Below, piece after piece: positions 17,389-26,362 of a stretch of DNA of 64,000 nt. A program made the position numbers and the translations under genes. Numbering within the stretch: the first letter of the stretch is position 1; the number at the start of each line of letters is the position of its first letter. The DNA comes from Gottfriedia acidiceleris (lineage in GTDB: Bacteria; Bacillota; Bacilli; Bacillales; Bacillaceae_G). The stretch lies in assembly GCF_004138285.1 (NCBI RefSeq), contig NZ_SCFN01000007.1:186001-250000 (forward strand), read 5' to 3'. A model generated the notes under the pieces. That model was not told the origin of the DNA. It saw only the letters and a list, made by a program, of their open reading frames with translations, and ran no database searches.

Positions 17389-17841
17389 TTATTTTGAATA
17401 TTTTTCTTTCCATTCACTTAAATAAAGAACTTCATTTGTTTTTACAGATTCTCCATCAAGAAGTGAAATAAATTCTAAACTATTTCCATCAGGATCTCGG
17501 AAATAAACACTTGCTGCTGGCATCCAAGTATGTACAACTGGTTCAATTGGATTTAATCCAAAAAAGTTTTCAGTCGGTTGAATCCCTCTCTCTTTTAGCC
17601 ATTCAATACTATTCTCTAGTTCATGTAGACTTACCCCAAAAGCGAAGTGACCTGTGTGAAAGTCCTTGCCTTTCTCTACTTCCCATATACCGAGCATTTG
17701 TTTGTTCTCACCAATAAAAAAGAAAGCTACTCTTCTTTCTTCAATTTTATGAGCAAGCTTAATACCTAGTTTTTCGTAAAACATAATGGATTCCTCTAAA
17801 TTCCTCACTTCTAAATGAGTTTCATATATACTTTTAATCAT
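17389..17841 (-). CDS. glyoxalase/VOC-fold protein
   Basis: A 150-aa vicinal-oxygen-chelate protein made of two beta-alpha-beta-beta-beta units, starting MIKSIYETHLEVRNLEESI. Candidate metal ligands are His9, His in HFAFGV, and a Glu in DPDGNSLEF. VOC proteins include dioxygenases, glyoxalases and resistance proteins, and this one cannot be placed further. GAGGGG precedes the ATG at 17841. The longer ORF, starting at 17859, covers that site. Confidence 0.82.
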   Translation of the reverse strand: MIKSIYETHLEVRNLEESIMFYEKLGIKLAHKIEERRVAFFFIGENKQMLGIWEVEKGKDFHTGHFAFGVSLHELENSIEWLKERGIQPTENFFGLNPIEPVVHTWMPAASVYFRDPDGNSLEFISLLDGESVKTNEVLYLSEWKEKYSK

Positions 17842-18003
17842 CGCTTTTTCCCCTCTCATTAAATAAATTTGATTTTATAAATATTTATATTTTAGCATTA
17901 AGCTCTTTATTTTTAAAAAATTCCAAATTTAATACTCCTCGAGAATATCCCAAGATGATATGATTTCATTAACTTTATATTCCAAATGTAAGGAGGTTTG
18001 TAC

Positions 18004-18546
18004 TTGATTTTCCAAAAAAATAAGCTTACTATTCGTCAATTAAAAGAAAGTGATGTTCCCCTTCTTGCAAAATGGCTTTCGAATCCTAAAGTTCTTCAAT
18101 ATTATGAAGGTCGTGATAATCCGTTCAACGCTGAAAAAGTTAAAAGTATTTTTTTTACTAAAGATCCCTCTATTCAAATGTGTATTGTAGTTTATGAAAA
18201 TATTGAGATTGGCTATATACAATTTTATAAATTAGACGATGAATCAAAAATTGAATATGGATATGAAAATACAAGTGAAGTTATTTACGGAATGGATCAA
18301 TTTATTGGCGAAATTGATTTTTGGAATCGTGGGATTGGAAGTTTACTTGTCTCATCAATGTTGAATTTCTTAGTTAATAATCAAAACGCAAAAAAAGTAG
18401 TAGTAGATCCACAAACATGGAATGTACGCGCGATTAAATGCTACGAAAAAAGTGGATTTAAAAAAATTCGATTACTTCCGAAACATAAGTTACATGAAGG
18501 CCAATATAGAGATTGTTATGTGATGGAATATGAACAAATTAAATAA
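18004..18546 (+). CDS. GNAT acetyltransferase, aminoglycoside 6'-N-acetyltransferase-like
   Basis: A 180-aa acetyltransferase. The order QYYEGRDNPF, GEIDFWNRGIGSLLVSSML (acetyl-CoA loop), DPQTWNVRAIKCYEKSGF and HKLHEGQYRDCYVMEYE resembles chromosomal AAC(6')-like proteins of Bacilli. AAGGAGG is seven bases before a TTG at 18004; the in-frame TTG at 17998 is too close to it. Whether it gives aminoglycoside resistance is unknown. Many chromosomal homologues have other or cryptic substrates. Confidence 0.8.
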   Translation: MIFQKNKLTIRQLKESDVPLLAKWLSNPKVLQYYEGRDNPFNAEKVKSIFFTKDPSIQMCIVVYENIEIGYIQFYKLDDESKIEYGYENTSEVIYGMDQFIGEIDFWNRGIGSLLVSSMLNFLVNNQNAKKVVVDPQTWNVRAIKCYEKSGFKKIRLLPKHKLHEGQYRDCYVMEYEQIK

Positions 18547-18582
18547 AAGACTGCCTAATTATCATTAGACAGCCTTAATTTT
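18547..18582 (+). terminator. terminator after the AAC(6')-like gene
   Basis: GACTGCCTAAT and ATTAGACAGCC form an imperfect stem with a 4-nt loop, followed by TTAATTTTA. Confidence 0.55.
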
Positions 18583-18705
18583 ATTTATTTAAAAGATGCA
18601 TCCCCTTCGTCTGCCATTACTACACTACCGTTAATAGATTTAAAAAATAATATGTTGCTTCACGCTCAAATATAACGTTTACCAAGGACTACTCGGTATT
18701 TTTAC

Positions 18706-18744
18706 AAAAAAAAGGATGTCGCAACATTCCTATTGAGACATCCT
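18706..18744 (-). terminator. terminator of the SDR gene
   Basis: On the minus strand, AGGATGTC and GACATCCT pair around a 16-nt loop and are followed by TTTTTTTT. Confidence 0.75.
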
Positions 18745-18749
18745 CTATA

Positions 18750-19517
18750 TTATCTTATAAAGCCACCTTCAGAATGGATTATTTGACCTGTTATCCAATC
18801 AGCATCTTCACTTACAAGGAATTTAATTAGCTTAGCGACATCACTTGGCTCTCCTATTCTTCCGAAAGGAAAAAGAGGCGTTAATTCTTTTTTGATTTCA
18901 TCTGTCATCCATCCAGTATTTGTTGGACCTGGGTTAACAGCATTAACTGTTATACCTAATTTAGCAACTTCAGCTGATAATGTTATTGTTAATGCATCTA
19001 TTGCTCCTTTTGTTGTAGCATAAGCAAGTTCCCCTGGCATTGCTCCTTTAAATTGTCCAGATGTCAGATTTATAATTCTTCCACCACTTTTAAACTTAAT
19101 TTTTTGTGTGAATAGTGTACTTAGAATGGTTGCCGCTCGAATATTCACTTTATAATGCTTATCTAGTTCTTGAAAAGTTAAATTCGAATAATCATTATTT
19201 GTTGAATAAGCTGCATTGTTAATTAGTACTCTTGGAAAACCGAGTTCTTTTATCACATACTCAAATAATAGGTTAGGTGAATCTTCTTTTGTTAAATCAA
19301 GCTCTAGACTAAATACTCGTACACCTTTTGCAAGTAAGTCATTTTTCAATTTAAGTGGCTCATTTAACTCAATTCCCCAAGGCATTTCAGTATCGTATTT
19401 AGTCCAATACGTAAAAAAGATATCAAACCCATTATCAGCTAATAAATGACAGATTGACGCTCCGATTCCATTTAACCGACTTGCACCTGTAATAATTGCT
19501 ATTTTATTTTCCCGCAT
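18750..19517 (-). CDS. short-chain dehydrogenase/reductase (FabG-like)
   Basis: A 255-aa NAD(P)-dependent oxidoreductase. It has a Rossmann glycine motif GASRLNGIGAS near residue 11, NNAAYS near 100, a catalytic Ser in NLTSGQFKG, and YATTKGA with the Tyr-xxx-Lys pair near 165. The C-terminal VNPGPTNTGWM and SEGGFIR segments fit the classical SDR family. The insertion between the glycine motif and the next strand is slightly long. The substrate is unknown. Confidence 0.88.
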   Translation of the reverse strand: MRENKIAIITGASRLNGIGASICHLLADNGFDIFFTYWTKYDTEMPWGIELNEPLKLKNDLLAKGVRVFSLELDLTKEDSPNLLFEYVIKELGFPRVLINNAAYSTNNDYSNLTFQELDKHYKVNIRAATILSTLFTQKIKFKSGGRIINLTSGQFKGAMPGELAYATTKGAIDALTITLSAEVAKLGITVNAVNPGPTNTGWMTDEIKKELTPLFPFGRIGEPSDVAKLIKFLVSEDADWITGQIIHSEGGFIR

Positions 19518-19549
19518 AGTTTCTCCTCATTAATTTTTCTATTTTTATG

Positions 19550-21088
19550 TTATTGAACAAAAACTTGTTTTAAAGGTTGATCGGCTGGGCCTTCTAATAC
19601 GTCACCATAAATTGAAAATCTTGAGCCATGGCAAGGACAATCCCATGATTTTTCACCATTATTCCATTCGACCTCACAACCTAAATGAGTACAAGTTGTG
19701 TCTACACAATGAACTTTACCATTTACATCTTTATATGCTCCAACTCTTTTCCCATCTAGTGTTACTACTGAGCCCTCATCATTGTATAACTCTTCTATTT
19801 TTCTAGAAACAGGTTCTAATTTTCCTTCAATTAAATGTTTAGCTACATCTAGGTTTTGCATTAAGAAATGCTTGATACTAGGGTCTGCTTGAAATCTCGA
19901 AGGAGAGAACACATCAGCATCAACTGCTTCTTTTTCTAAAATTAAATTACTAATTAACTGGGCAGAGACTGTTCCACTTGTCATACCCCATTTACGGAAA
20001 CCTGTGGCAACGTAAATGTTTTGATGTTTTGATGATAGTCTCCCAATATAAGGCATTTTATCTAAAGTGATTAAATCTTGGGTAGACCATCTGAATTTTA
20101 CATCTTCAATTCCAAAGGTTTCTTCACCAAAGAGCTTTAAATTTTCATAAAAACTCATTGTACGAGTTTCTACACCAGTTTTATGACTTTCTCCACCTAT
20201 TAGTACTAATTCTTCATTATTATATTTAAATGATCTTAGAGACCTTTTTGGATTTTCCGCACTTATGTACATGCCACCTGGATATGCTGTTTTTACTTTT
20301 GCAGCTAGGGCATATGAACGATCAGCATGTAATTTCGTAAAAAACATTTGATTACCATCGTAAAAAGGAAAATGTGATGCACTAACAACATGCTTACATT
20401 TAATTTTTCTTCCACTTTGAGTAACTACGACTGGACAGTTACCTGTTTCAACGTCAATGACTACAGTTTCTTCATAAACCTTTAATCCGTTTTCAATTGA
20501 AGCTTTTAATAAATGAATCAAGTATTTTAGTGGATGAAACTGAGCTTGATCCCTCATTGTAATCGAATATTTTGTATCAAAAGGTAATAATGTTTTTACT
20601 GCTCCAAATGAGTCAATTCCTAACTTTTCATATGCTTTCAATTCATTTTCTAGATTTCTTACATAATCATCTGAAGTCGTATAAATCGTTGCATCTTGGA
20701 TTTCATAATTACAATCTATTTGGTTATCATTCGAATACTTTCTAATAAAATCCATTGCATTTTTAGTAGAATGATAAAAGATTTTTGTCTTTTCTAATCC
20801 AAAGTGTTGAATTAACTCATCATATATTAAATCATGCTGAGCCGTTACTTTTGCTGTCGTATGGCCGGTTGTTCCATTAATAATTTTATTCGCTTCAAGT
20901 AGAGCAACCTTCATTCCCGCTTGTGTTAAAAAATATGCAGTTGAAATTCCCGTTATTCCGGCACCAACGATTACGGTATCAAACTCTTCATCATCGTTAT
21001 ACGGTTCAAAAGTAGGAATATTTAACCCACTTCTCCATATTGGCTTTGAATGCTTCGGCAAGCCATTATAATCAATCTTTTCATTCAT
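19550..21088 (-). CDS. yhfW: FAD-dependent oxidoreductase with C-terminal Rieske domain (YhfW-like)
   Basis: A 512-aa fusion. The N-terminal DAO-type FAD domain starts after about 35 residues with VIVGAGITGIS and continues to about residue 400. A C-terminal Rieske [2Fe-2S] domain follows, with ligands CTH (Cys466, His468) and CPCH (Cys484, His487). The layout and length match YhfW of B. subtilis, whose reaction is not known. Electrons probably pass between flavin and cluster within one chain. It stands alone, with a ribosome binding site just before the ATG. Confidence 0.88.
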   Translation of the reverse strand: MNEKIDYNGLPKHSKPIWRSGLNIPTFEPYNDDEEFDTVIVGAGITGISTAYFLTQAGMKVALLEANKIINGTTGHTTAKVTAQHDLIYDELIQHFGLEKTKIFYHSTKNAMDFIRKYSNDNQIDCNYEIQDATIYTTSDDYVRNLENELKAYEKLGIDSFGAVKTLLPFDTKYSITMRDQAQFHPLKYLIHLLKASIENGLKVYEETVVIDVETGNCPVVVTQSGRKIKCKHVVSASHFPFYDGNQMFFTKLHADRSYALAAKVKTAYPGGMYISAENPKRSLRSFKYNNEELVLIGGESHKTGVETRTMSFYENLKLFGEETFGIEDVKFRWSTQDLITLDKMPYIGRLSSKHQNIYVATGFRKWGMTSGTVSAQLISNLILEKEAVDADVFSPSRFQADPSIKHFLMQNLDVAKHLIEGKLEPVSRKIEELYNDEGSVVTLDGKRVGAYKDVNGKVHCVDTTCTHLGCEVEWNNGEKSWDCPCHGSRFSIYGDVLEGPADQPLKQVFVQ

Positions 21089-21260
21089 CTTTGAATACCT
21101 CCATTTTTGTTATGTGGTTATTATTACCAAATTGGTGGATGTTCATTAAACTAACTTTAAATACTACAAATTAGTAAATATTGTTAAAATGGAGATAATG
21201 ATGAATGCTCATCTAACAAAGTAAAATAGTAGTTAATAATTAGTAAAGAGGGTAATTTAC

Positions 21261-21788
21261 ATGGCTTATAGAATTAAAGATACTTTAATTTCTGAAACTG
21301 ATTTAAAAAATAGAGTAAAAGCACTTGCTGAACAAATTGAACATGACTTTAATAACGAACCCCTAATCCTTGTAGTTGTTTTAAAAGGATCATTTGTATT
21401 TGCAGCTGATTTAGTTCGTGAAATGAAAAGTAATATTAATGTAGACTTTATTTCTGTTTCCAGTTATAGTAACCAAACTGAATCAACTGGAAAAGTCAGA
21501 CTGCTAAAAGATTTAGATGAGAATATCACAGATAAAAACGTCGTGGTAATAGAAGATATCATTGATAGTGGTCTAACATTGCACTTTTTACGTGACCATC
21601 TTCAAATGCATAAGCCAAAATCGATTAAGATTTGTACTTTATTAGATAAACCTGAAAGAAGAAAAATTGATCTACCAGTTGATTATGTAGGTTTTGTCAT
21701 TCCAGATGAGTTTATCGTTGGTTATGGAATTGATTATGCACAGCAGTATCGAAATCTACCGTATATCGCAACTGTAGAAGAATATTAA
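21261..21788 (+). CDS. hypoxanthine phosphoribosyltransferase-type enzyme
   Basis: A 175-aa purine-salvage PRTase that makes IMP or GMP from base and PRPP in the cytoplasm. The PRPP-binding signature VVVIEDIIDSGLTL is near residue 95, and the flexible loop VSSYSNQTESTGKV near 73. The C-terminal DYVGFVIPDEFIVGYGIDY is typical of Hpt. It lacks the tilS/ftsH context of the main Bacillus hpt, so it may be a second copy. AGAGGGTAATTTAC precedes the ATG. Confidence 0.9.
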   Translation: MAYRIKDTLISETDLKNRVKALAEQIEHDFNNEPLILVVVLKGSFVFAADLVREMKSNINVDFISVSSYSNQTESTGKVRLLKDLDENITDKNVVVIEDIIDSGLTLHFLRDHLQMHKPKSIKICTLLDKPERRKIDLPVDYVGFVIPDEFIVGYGIDYAQQYRNLPYIATVEEY

Positions 21789-21803
21789 TTTAAACAAAAA
21801 CAT

Positions 21804-21833
21804 GCCGTTTGATTTTTTATCAAACGGCTTTTT
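21804..21833. terminator. terminator between the hpt-like and NUDIX genes
   Basis: GCCGTTTGAT and ATCAAACGGC pair around a T-rich loop and are followed by TTTTT. Confidence 0.85.
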
Positions 21834-21836
21834 AAT

Positions 21837-22262
21837 TTATTCCTTGTTAACTTTTTTATTGATCAAATCGATTAATAAGTTTCGATCCTCCGGAAAACTA
21901 AGCTCTAATTCAAGAATTTCATCTACTGATTTCCAAGCAATTTCATATATTAATTGATCAGGGTCTTGGATTTTAGCATAACCACCAATAATTCTAACCT
22001 CAAAAAAATATATTTCTACTTGAAAACCATATGAGATACCTTCTTTTATATACAATTGCTTAATTACTTCAACATCATATCCTGTTTCTTCGAGTACCTC
22101 TCTTTTACAACACTCATCAATCGATTCATTTTTTTCTAAACCGCCTGATGGAACAGCCCAAAGCTTTTGTTCATCAGCCTTCCCTTGAAGAACCATCAAA
22201 ATCTGCCCTTTACGATTGATACAAATACCAGCTGCCCCAATCCATTTCTCCATGAAAAGCAC
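21837..22262 (-). CDS. NUDIX hydrolase
   Basis: A 141-aa pyrophosphohydrolase. The Nudix box is complete: GGLEKNESIDECCKREVLEE runs into TGYDV near residues 41-65, with the catalytic REVLEET core. It opens MEKWIGAAGICINRKGQILM, typical of ADP-ribose or modified-nucleotide hydrolases of Bacilli. The second Met codon (22253) may be the true start. The substrate is unknown. Confidence 0.88.
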   Translation of the reverse strand: MLFMEKWIGAAGICINRKGQILMVLQGKADEQKLWAVPSGGLEKNESIDECCKREVLEETGYDVEVIKQLYIKEGISYGFQVEIYFFEVRIIGGYAKIQDPDQLIYEIAWKSVDEILELELSFPEDRNLLIDLINKKVNKE

Positions 22263-22408
22263 CTCTTTTAGTTACTTTATATAACTTATCTATTCGTTCA
22301 TTTAATGTTTTATCCTGTAGAAAATGATTGACTTAACAATATTGTTCTTTTGATATTTATATAATTTCTTGGGAAAAATAAATCAAAATTAGTAAACGGG
22401 GTGAATTT

Positions 22409-23668
22409 ATGAATCGCAAATTACTACTCATTTTCTTTATAGTTGTTTGTTTAATTTTTCCGAACTTTAGTTACGCCGAAACTACTGCTAACCCATTAAA
22501 AATTGCCTTTATTCGCGATGGATTCGTATGGATAAAATTAAATAATAAAGAGGAAAAAATAACAAAAGCAAAAGGGGTTTATTCGAATCAGCCCGAGTGG
22601 TCATTTGATGGAAATTATTTAATGTACCAAAAAGAAATACCTACTGGTCCTACAGCATCTTATCCTACTCGCTCAGAAATATGGATTTATAATATGAAAA
22701 CAAAAAAAGAACAAAGGATGATTTCTGACGGTGAGAATCCAAAATGGTCCCCTACTAAAAATATTTTTGCTTTTCTAGATAGTGGTGTGTTGAATGTTTC
22801 TGATTTTAAGAATTTTTACAATATTGCACTAGGTGTGGATGATTATAATTGGATTCCAAACGGTAAGGGCTTTATAGCTTCATCAGCCGCAGCGCTAAAT
22901 CCGGACGGTTGGACAAATCCGGTTTTATATAAAATCACCTTACCAAATGATTTAAAAAATATTACTAGCGTAACAAACACTGTAAAACAATTTTTTGTTG
23001 TTCCTAAAACCTTAACAAAAGGCAATACTTCCATTCCGTCCATAAATGCGTCAACATTTCAATTTTCGCCTGATCAAAAATGGATCTCTTTTATTGTTAA
23101 TCCAACAGCTTCTTGGTCTATGGATAGCGACATGCTTTGTATCATTTCTTCAGATGGAAAGGTTTTTGAAGTTCAAGATGAAATTATTTTACATTTAGAT
23201 AATCCAAAATGGGCTCAAACTAAAAATATATTAGGGTACATTGCAGGTGGAGGCAGATTAGTTTTCGGATACAAGAATAAAAAGATGAATATTACTGAAA
23301 TGCCAGCATTTACATCTACAAATTTAACCCCACCACATTATGCTGAATTAGGATTTACATGGTGTGATGATACATCAATTGTTGTTTCAAGAGTAAAAGA
23401 AAGTGAGTGGTCAAATGATGAAAAGAAACGACCAAAACCATCATTAAATGTAATTAATCTTTCTACTCATAAACAATTAAAAATAACTAATCCACCAACT
23501 GGAAAGGGAGACTATAACCCAGTCTACTCTAAGTCTTCCAATAAAATAACATGGACCAGAAAAGGCGAATTAGATGTTGTCGGTAATGTATGGATCGCCA
23601 ATTTGGATGGTAGTAAACCTAAAATATTATTAAAAAATGTTAGTTCATATTCTATTTTTGAGCGTTAA
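22409..23668 (+). CDS. secreted TolB-like beta-propeller protein
   Basis: A 419-aa exported protein. A signal peptide (residues 1-23, ending SYAE) precedes a series of beta-propeller blades with WSFDGNYLMYQ, GENPKWSPTKNIFAFL and SPDQKWISFIV motifs of the TolB/WD40-like PD40 type. Such repeats usually form a binding surface and are not catalytic. GGGGTGAATTT precedes the ATG. A related propeller lipoprotein lies at 59006-60046. The partner is unknown. Confidence 0.75.
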   Translation: MNRKLLLIFFIVVCLIFPNFSYAETTANPLKIAFIRDGFVWIKLNNKEEKITKAKGVYSNQPEWSFDGNYLMYQKEIPTGPTASYPTRSEIWIYNMKTKKEQRMISDGENPKWSPTKNIFAFLDSGVLNVSDFKNFYNIALGVDDYNWIPNGKGFIASSAAALNPDGWTNPVLYKITLPNDLKNITSVTNTVKQFFVVPKTLTKGNTSIPSINASTFQFSPDQKWISFIVNPTASWSMDSDMLCIISSDGKVFEVQDEIILHLDNPKWAQTKNILGYIAGGGRLVFGYKNKKMNITEMPAFTSTNLTPPHYAELGFTWCDDTSIVVSRVKESEWSNDEKKRPKPSLNVINLSTHKQLKITNPPTGKGDYNPVYSKSSNKITWTRKGELDVVGNVWIANLDGSKPKILLKNVSSYSIFER

Positions 23669-23698
23669 AAAAGGATGAATTTTATTTCATCCTTTTTC
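23667..23698. terminator. bidirectional terminator between the propeller and comB-like genes
   Basis: AAAAAAGGATGAA and TTCATCCTTTTT pair around TTTTAT. It overlaps the last bases of both convergent genes. Confidence 0.8.
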
Positions 23699-24451
23699 CT
23701 TTTCTAGACCATCTATGAAATAATCATTTTGTAAAACTGGTACTACTTTATAATGGTTTAATTGACTACAGTGCGTAACATCATCTTCAAAGCCCTTCAT
23801 TCTTAGCTCTCTTCCACTTCCACATTCCCAAATCAATTCTTTAATTTTATGTTTCGAGTGAAGAAACGCACCAATACAAACTTCCGCTTCAGGTGATTTT
23901 GTTCCTTCTAACTCTGCTAAAATTGCTCCTGCTCCTAAATAATCTTCAATAGAAGGTCGTAGTGCATCCTCATTTTCATGTAAATCATTCCAAACCTCAC
24001 CGCACGGAATGACTGTTATATTAACATTTTTTTCGTTTTTTAGGCGATTAGCCAAATTTGCAACCGAAGACGCATTAAGTAAAGAACCAATCAATAACGC
24101 GGGCACCTTTGAAGCGATCCATGAACAAAATGCCCCATTTAGTGAACATAAAACAAATTTATTATTGGCATGACCTTCATTAAATGAGACTGGCGAAAGT
24201 GTTGCCTTCCCTAAAACTGCCGCTTCATTTCTTCCTAAAATATACTCCGCTCCAATCTTTTTAGCATAAGCTTTTCCATCTAAATTTGGTGGATATGGAT
24301 AAACGATTGCGTTTTGAAATACTGCTGAAACAACAGTCGATGAAAAACTAAGAACATCAACAATAATTGTAATATCCCCTCGTTCCGCTGCTTCCCTAGC
24401 TCCCCTTTTTCCCCACTCTACACGGCATTCATAATTAGATTGATCGAACAT
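23687..24451 (-). CDS. comB: 2-phosphosulfolactate phosphatase family protein (ComB)
   Basis: A 254-aa protein of the ComB family, which removes phosphate from 2-phosphosulfolactate in sulfolactate and coenzyme M-type pathways. Conserved stretches include VEWGKRGAREA near residue 10, DVLSFSSTVVSA, LCSLNGAFCSW and VIPCGEVW. In B. subtilis a homologue (YitC) sits beside the phosphosulfolactate synthase. Here no synthase or dehydrogenase partner is nearby, so the pathway role is uncertain and it may act on another phospho-acid. GGGATGGAAAA precedes the ATG. Confidence 0.8.
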   Translation of the reverse strand: MFDQSNYECRVEWGKRGAREAAERGDITIIVDVLSFSSTVVSAVFQNAIVYPYPPNLDGKAYAKKIGAEYILGRNEAAVLGKATLSPVSFNEGHANNKFVLCSLNGAFCSWIASKVPALLIGSLLNASSVANLANRLKNEKNVNITVIPCGEVWNDLHENEDALRPSIEDYLGAGAILAELEGTKSPEAEVCIGAFLHSKHKIKELIWECGSGRELRMKGFEDDVTHCSQLNHYKVVPVLQNDYFIDGLEKEKG

Positions 24452-24499
24452 TTTTCCATCCCCTTTATTAATCTTTTAGAATCGTCATACATAGAAAAA

Positions 24500-24522
24500 G
24501 CAATACTCTTTAAAAGTATTGC
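24500..24522 (-). terminator. terminator of the 173-aa gene
   Basis: On the minus strand, GCAATACTTTTAAAGAGTATTGC folds into a hairpin followed by TTTTTC. It directly follows the family-2 repeat. Confidence 0.8.
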
Positions 24523-24584
24523 ATCAGTGTGTAGACAAAGTATAAGGTTTTCAGACTGATTGCAAGTGTTTGGCGGGCAGTCTA
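24523..24584 (-). repeat. family-2 hairpin repeat, copy B
   Basis: On the minus strand it reads AGACTGCCCGCCAAA, then CAATCAGTCTGAA and CTTTGTCTACACACT. The ends AGACTG and CAGTCT pair. It lies eight bases after the stop codon of the 173-aa gene and runs into that gene's terminator. A second copy, with the same gene-repeat-terminator order, follows nadE at 32681. Confidence 0.7.
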
Positions 24585-24591
24585 AAAACGT

Positions 24592-25113
24592 TTAACGATA
24601 TGTAACTTCAGTAAACCCTAAACTATTTTTAGTTGTCTTCATCTGCTTATTAGGATAATAGAACGCTAAATTATTATAATTCATCTTATAATTACTTGTT
24701 GTAAAGTACTTGTTCAGATACACCGTTCTCATTTTTTCACCATCTACATATATTGCTTTTCCTTTAGGTCGATCCTTATCAAATCCAAAAATTAGTTGAT
24801 CATTTAGAAAATGCATTCCCTTTCCATCTCCTGCATACAAGTGCTCTGCACCTGAAATTGAAGCAAAATTAATATTTAAAAAAGATGATGTTTTAAATAT
24901 ATAAATACTATGCGGTATATCAGTAATACAAAGAATGTATGGACTATTTGGAATCTTAACCAATTTGTAGTCCACTTTTTTTAATTCTGGTAAATCCTTA
25001 TGAATAGCGAAACTAACTGCTTTTTCTTTTGAATTAAAATTTAATGATATGTAAGTAAATATGCTCACTAATGCTACAAAAATCAACACATGTGTAATAA
25101 CGCTTTTACTCAT
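24592..25113 (-). CDS. membrane-anchored uncharacterised protein
   Basis: A 173-aa protein with one N-terminal transmembrane segment or uncleaved signal (residues 5-25) and an extracellular, beta-rich domain (for example PYILCITDIPHSIYIF and LYAGDGKGMHFLNDQ). No lipobox or catalytic motif is visible. I do not recognise the family. It stands between a VOC gene and the family-2 repeat. Confidence 0.6.
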   Translation of the reverse strand: MSKSVITHVLIFVALVSIFTYISLNFNSKEKAVSFAIHKDLPELKKVDYKLVKIPNSPYILCITDIPHSIYIFKTSSFLNINFASISGAEHLYAGDGKGMHFLNDQLIFGFDKDRPKGKAIYVDGEKMRTVYLNKYFTTSNYKMNYNNLAFYYPNKQMKTTKNSLGFTEVTYR

Positions 25114-25142
25114 TTTATATCTTCCTTATTTAGAAATTTATT

Positions 25143-25505
25143 TTATTCAGGAAAAGAGCATACACCTAAACGATTTCCTTCTAAATCTTTAAATTCAAAC
25201 CATTTAAACGTTCCATCTTCATTCAATTGCTCTACTTCTACATCGTGTTCTTTTAAATGATTAAAAGCTTGTTCGATATTTGGAGTATAAAAATTAAAAC
25301 TCATATGCGTATTTGGATTTTCTACTCGATTTGTTTTTCTCACTAACGTTAATGGTGTTTCCCCAATATTTAATGCTGCATACCCATTCATCGTATCGTT
25401 CCATCTAACCGAAAAACCTAATACCGAGCAATACCAATCTACCGCTTTCTCAAAATCAGTTACTTGCAGAAAAACTGTATCAATTCTTTTAAAATGCTCT
25501 GACAT
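25143..25505 (-). CDS. glyoxalase/VOC-fold protein
   Basis: A 120-aa single-module-pair VOC protein starting FKRIDTVFLQVTDFEKAVDWY, with HMSFNFYTPNIEQAFNHL and a C-terminal FKDLEGNRLGVCS that carries the usual Glu ligand. It is probably a metal-dependent or binding member of the glyoxalase/bleomycin-resistance group. AGGAGGACTTAGCT precedes the ATG. It may share a transcript with the downstream 173-aa gene. Confidence 0.82.
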   Translation of the reverse strand: MSEHFKRIDTVFLQVTDFEKAVDWYCSVLGFSVRWNDTMNGYAALNIGETPLTLVRKTNRVENPNTHMSFNFYTPNIEQAFNHLKEHDVEVEQLNEDGTFKWFEFKDLEGNRLGVCSFPE

Positions 25506-25651
25506 AGCTAAGTCCTCCTTTTTTACTACTTACTAGTTATTCAACATTTGTAAACTATTTCCTTTTATATTTCATGCTAAAAATAAAGGGATTTTACTAT
25601 AATTAGTCAATTATTTATAAATATTGAAACGAGAAATTGGAGGAGAAAATT

Positions 25652-26140
25652 TTGATTAAAATCGTTAAAGTAAAAAAAGAAGAGGAATCAAAATTACACA
25701 ATTTAATGCAATTTTATATTTATGAATTTACTAAATTTCTTCCTGGAATTAAACTCGGGGAAAACGGATCTTTTCATAAGTTTAATTTGGAAAAATACTG
25801 GCAGGAACTAGATTATCACGCTTTTTTTGTGTTGTATGAAGAAGAATTGATTGGATTCGCTTTAATTGAGGCTTCAACAGAACTTAAGAAAAATTGGATA
25901 GAAGAATTCTTTATTATTGAAAAATATAAAGGAAAAGGTATTGGCAAAAAAGTAGCAATAGAACTTTTCAATCTGTTTCCAGGAAAATGGAGTATCTCAC
26001 AAATTGAAAAAAATGAACCTGCCCAGGCTTTTTGGAGAAATGTAATTCATTATTATACAAAGGGCCACTTTACTGAAAGAGTTGATAAGAATAAAAAGAC
26101 AATTCAAGAGTTTGATACGTTCGAAATTATGGAAAATTAA
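25652..26140 (+). CDS. GNAT acetyltransferase
   Basis: A 162-aa N-acetyltransferase. The acetyl-CoA loop is visible as EKYKGKGIGKKVAIELF near residue 90, and the segment before it (FALIEASTELKKNWIEEFFI) is the beta4-beta5 core. GGAGGAG stands six bases before a TTG at 25652. The TTG at 25637 would place the ribosome binding site inside the coding region. The substrate is unknown. Confidence 0.8.
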   Translation: MIKIVKVKKEEESKLHNLMQFYIYEFTKFLPGIKLGENGSFHKFNLEKYWQELDYHAFFVLYEEELIGFALIEASTELKKNWIEEFFIIEKYKGKGIGKKVAIELFNLFPGKWSISQIEKNEPAQAFWRNVIHYYTKGHFTERVDKNKKTIQEFDTFEIMEN

Positions 26141-26209
26141 TTTAATAAATATTGTCTTGTGCTCGCTTTAAGTAATTAAGAAAGCAAGAAAATGAAATTA
26201 TAATGCTTA

Positions 26210-26340
26210 TAAAAGGCTTATGAGTTAGTAAATAAGCTAAAAGTTGTAAACCACTAACTCATAACAGGTTCATGAGTTAGTAGATAAGCTTAAAGGTGAT
26301 AATACCTTGCTCATAAATGGTTCATTAGTAAACAGTCTTA
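26210..26340 (+). repeat. degenerate tandem repeat beside element copy 2
   Basis: Two to three degenerate units of about 55 bp share GGTTCATGAGTTAGTA and AATAAGCT / TAAGCTTAAAG (near 26215, 26270 and 26325). The last unit runs into the left hairpin of element copy 2. It may be the remains of repeated hairpin duplication. Confidence 0.45.
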
Positions 26341-26362
26341 AAGTCACCATATAGATGGCTTT
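26340..26362. terminator. decayed terminator hairpin, left copy flanking element copy 2
   Basis: AAAGTCACC and GATGGCTTT around ATATA: the same hairpin as at 26858-26880, with one wobble and one mismatch in the stem. Confidence 0.55.

Noticed and set aside
18585-18680. Possible remnant of a minus-strand gene ending NGSVVMADEGDASFK
   Set aside because: About 30 codons look protein-like in two frames, but there is no start or ribosome binding site and I recognise no family. Too little to call a pseudogene.
26210-26340. CRISPR array
   Set aside because: Units are degenerate, only two to three in number, without regular spacers or cas genes.
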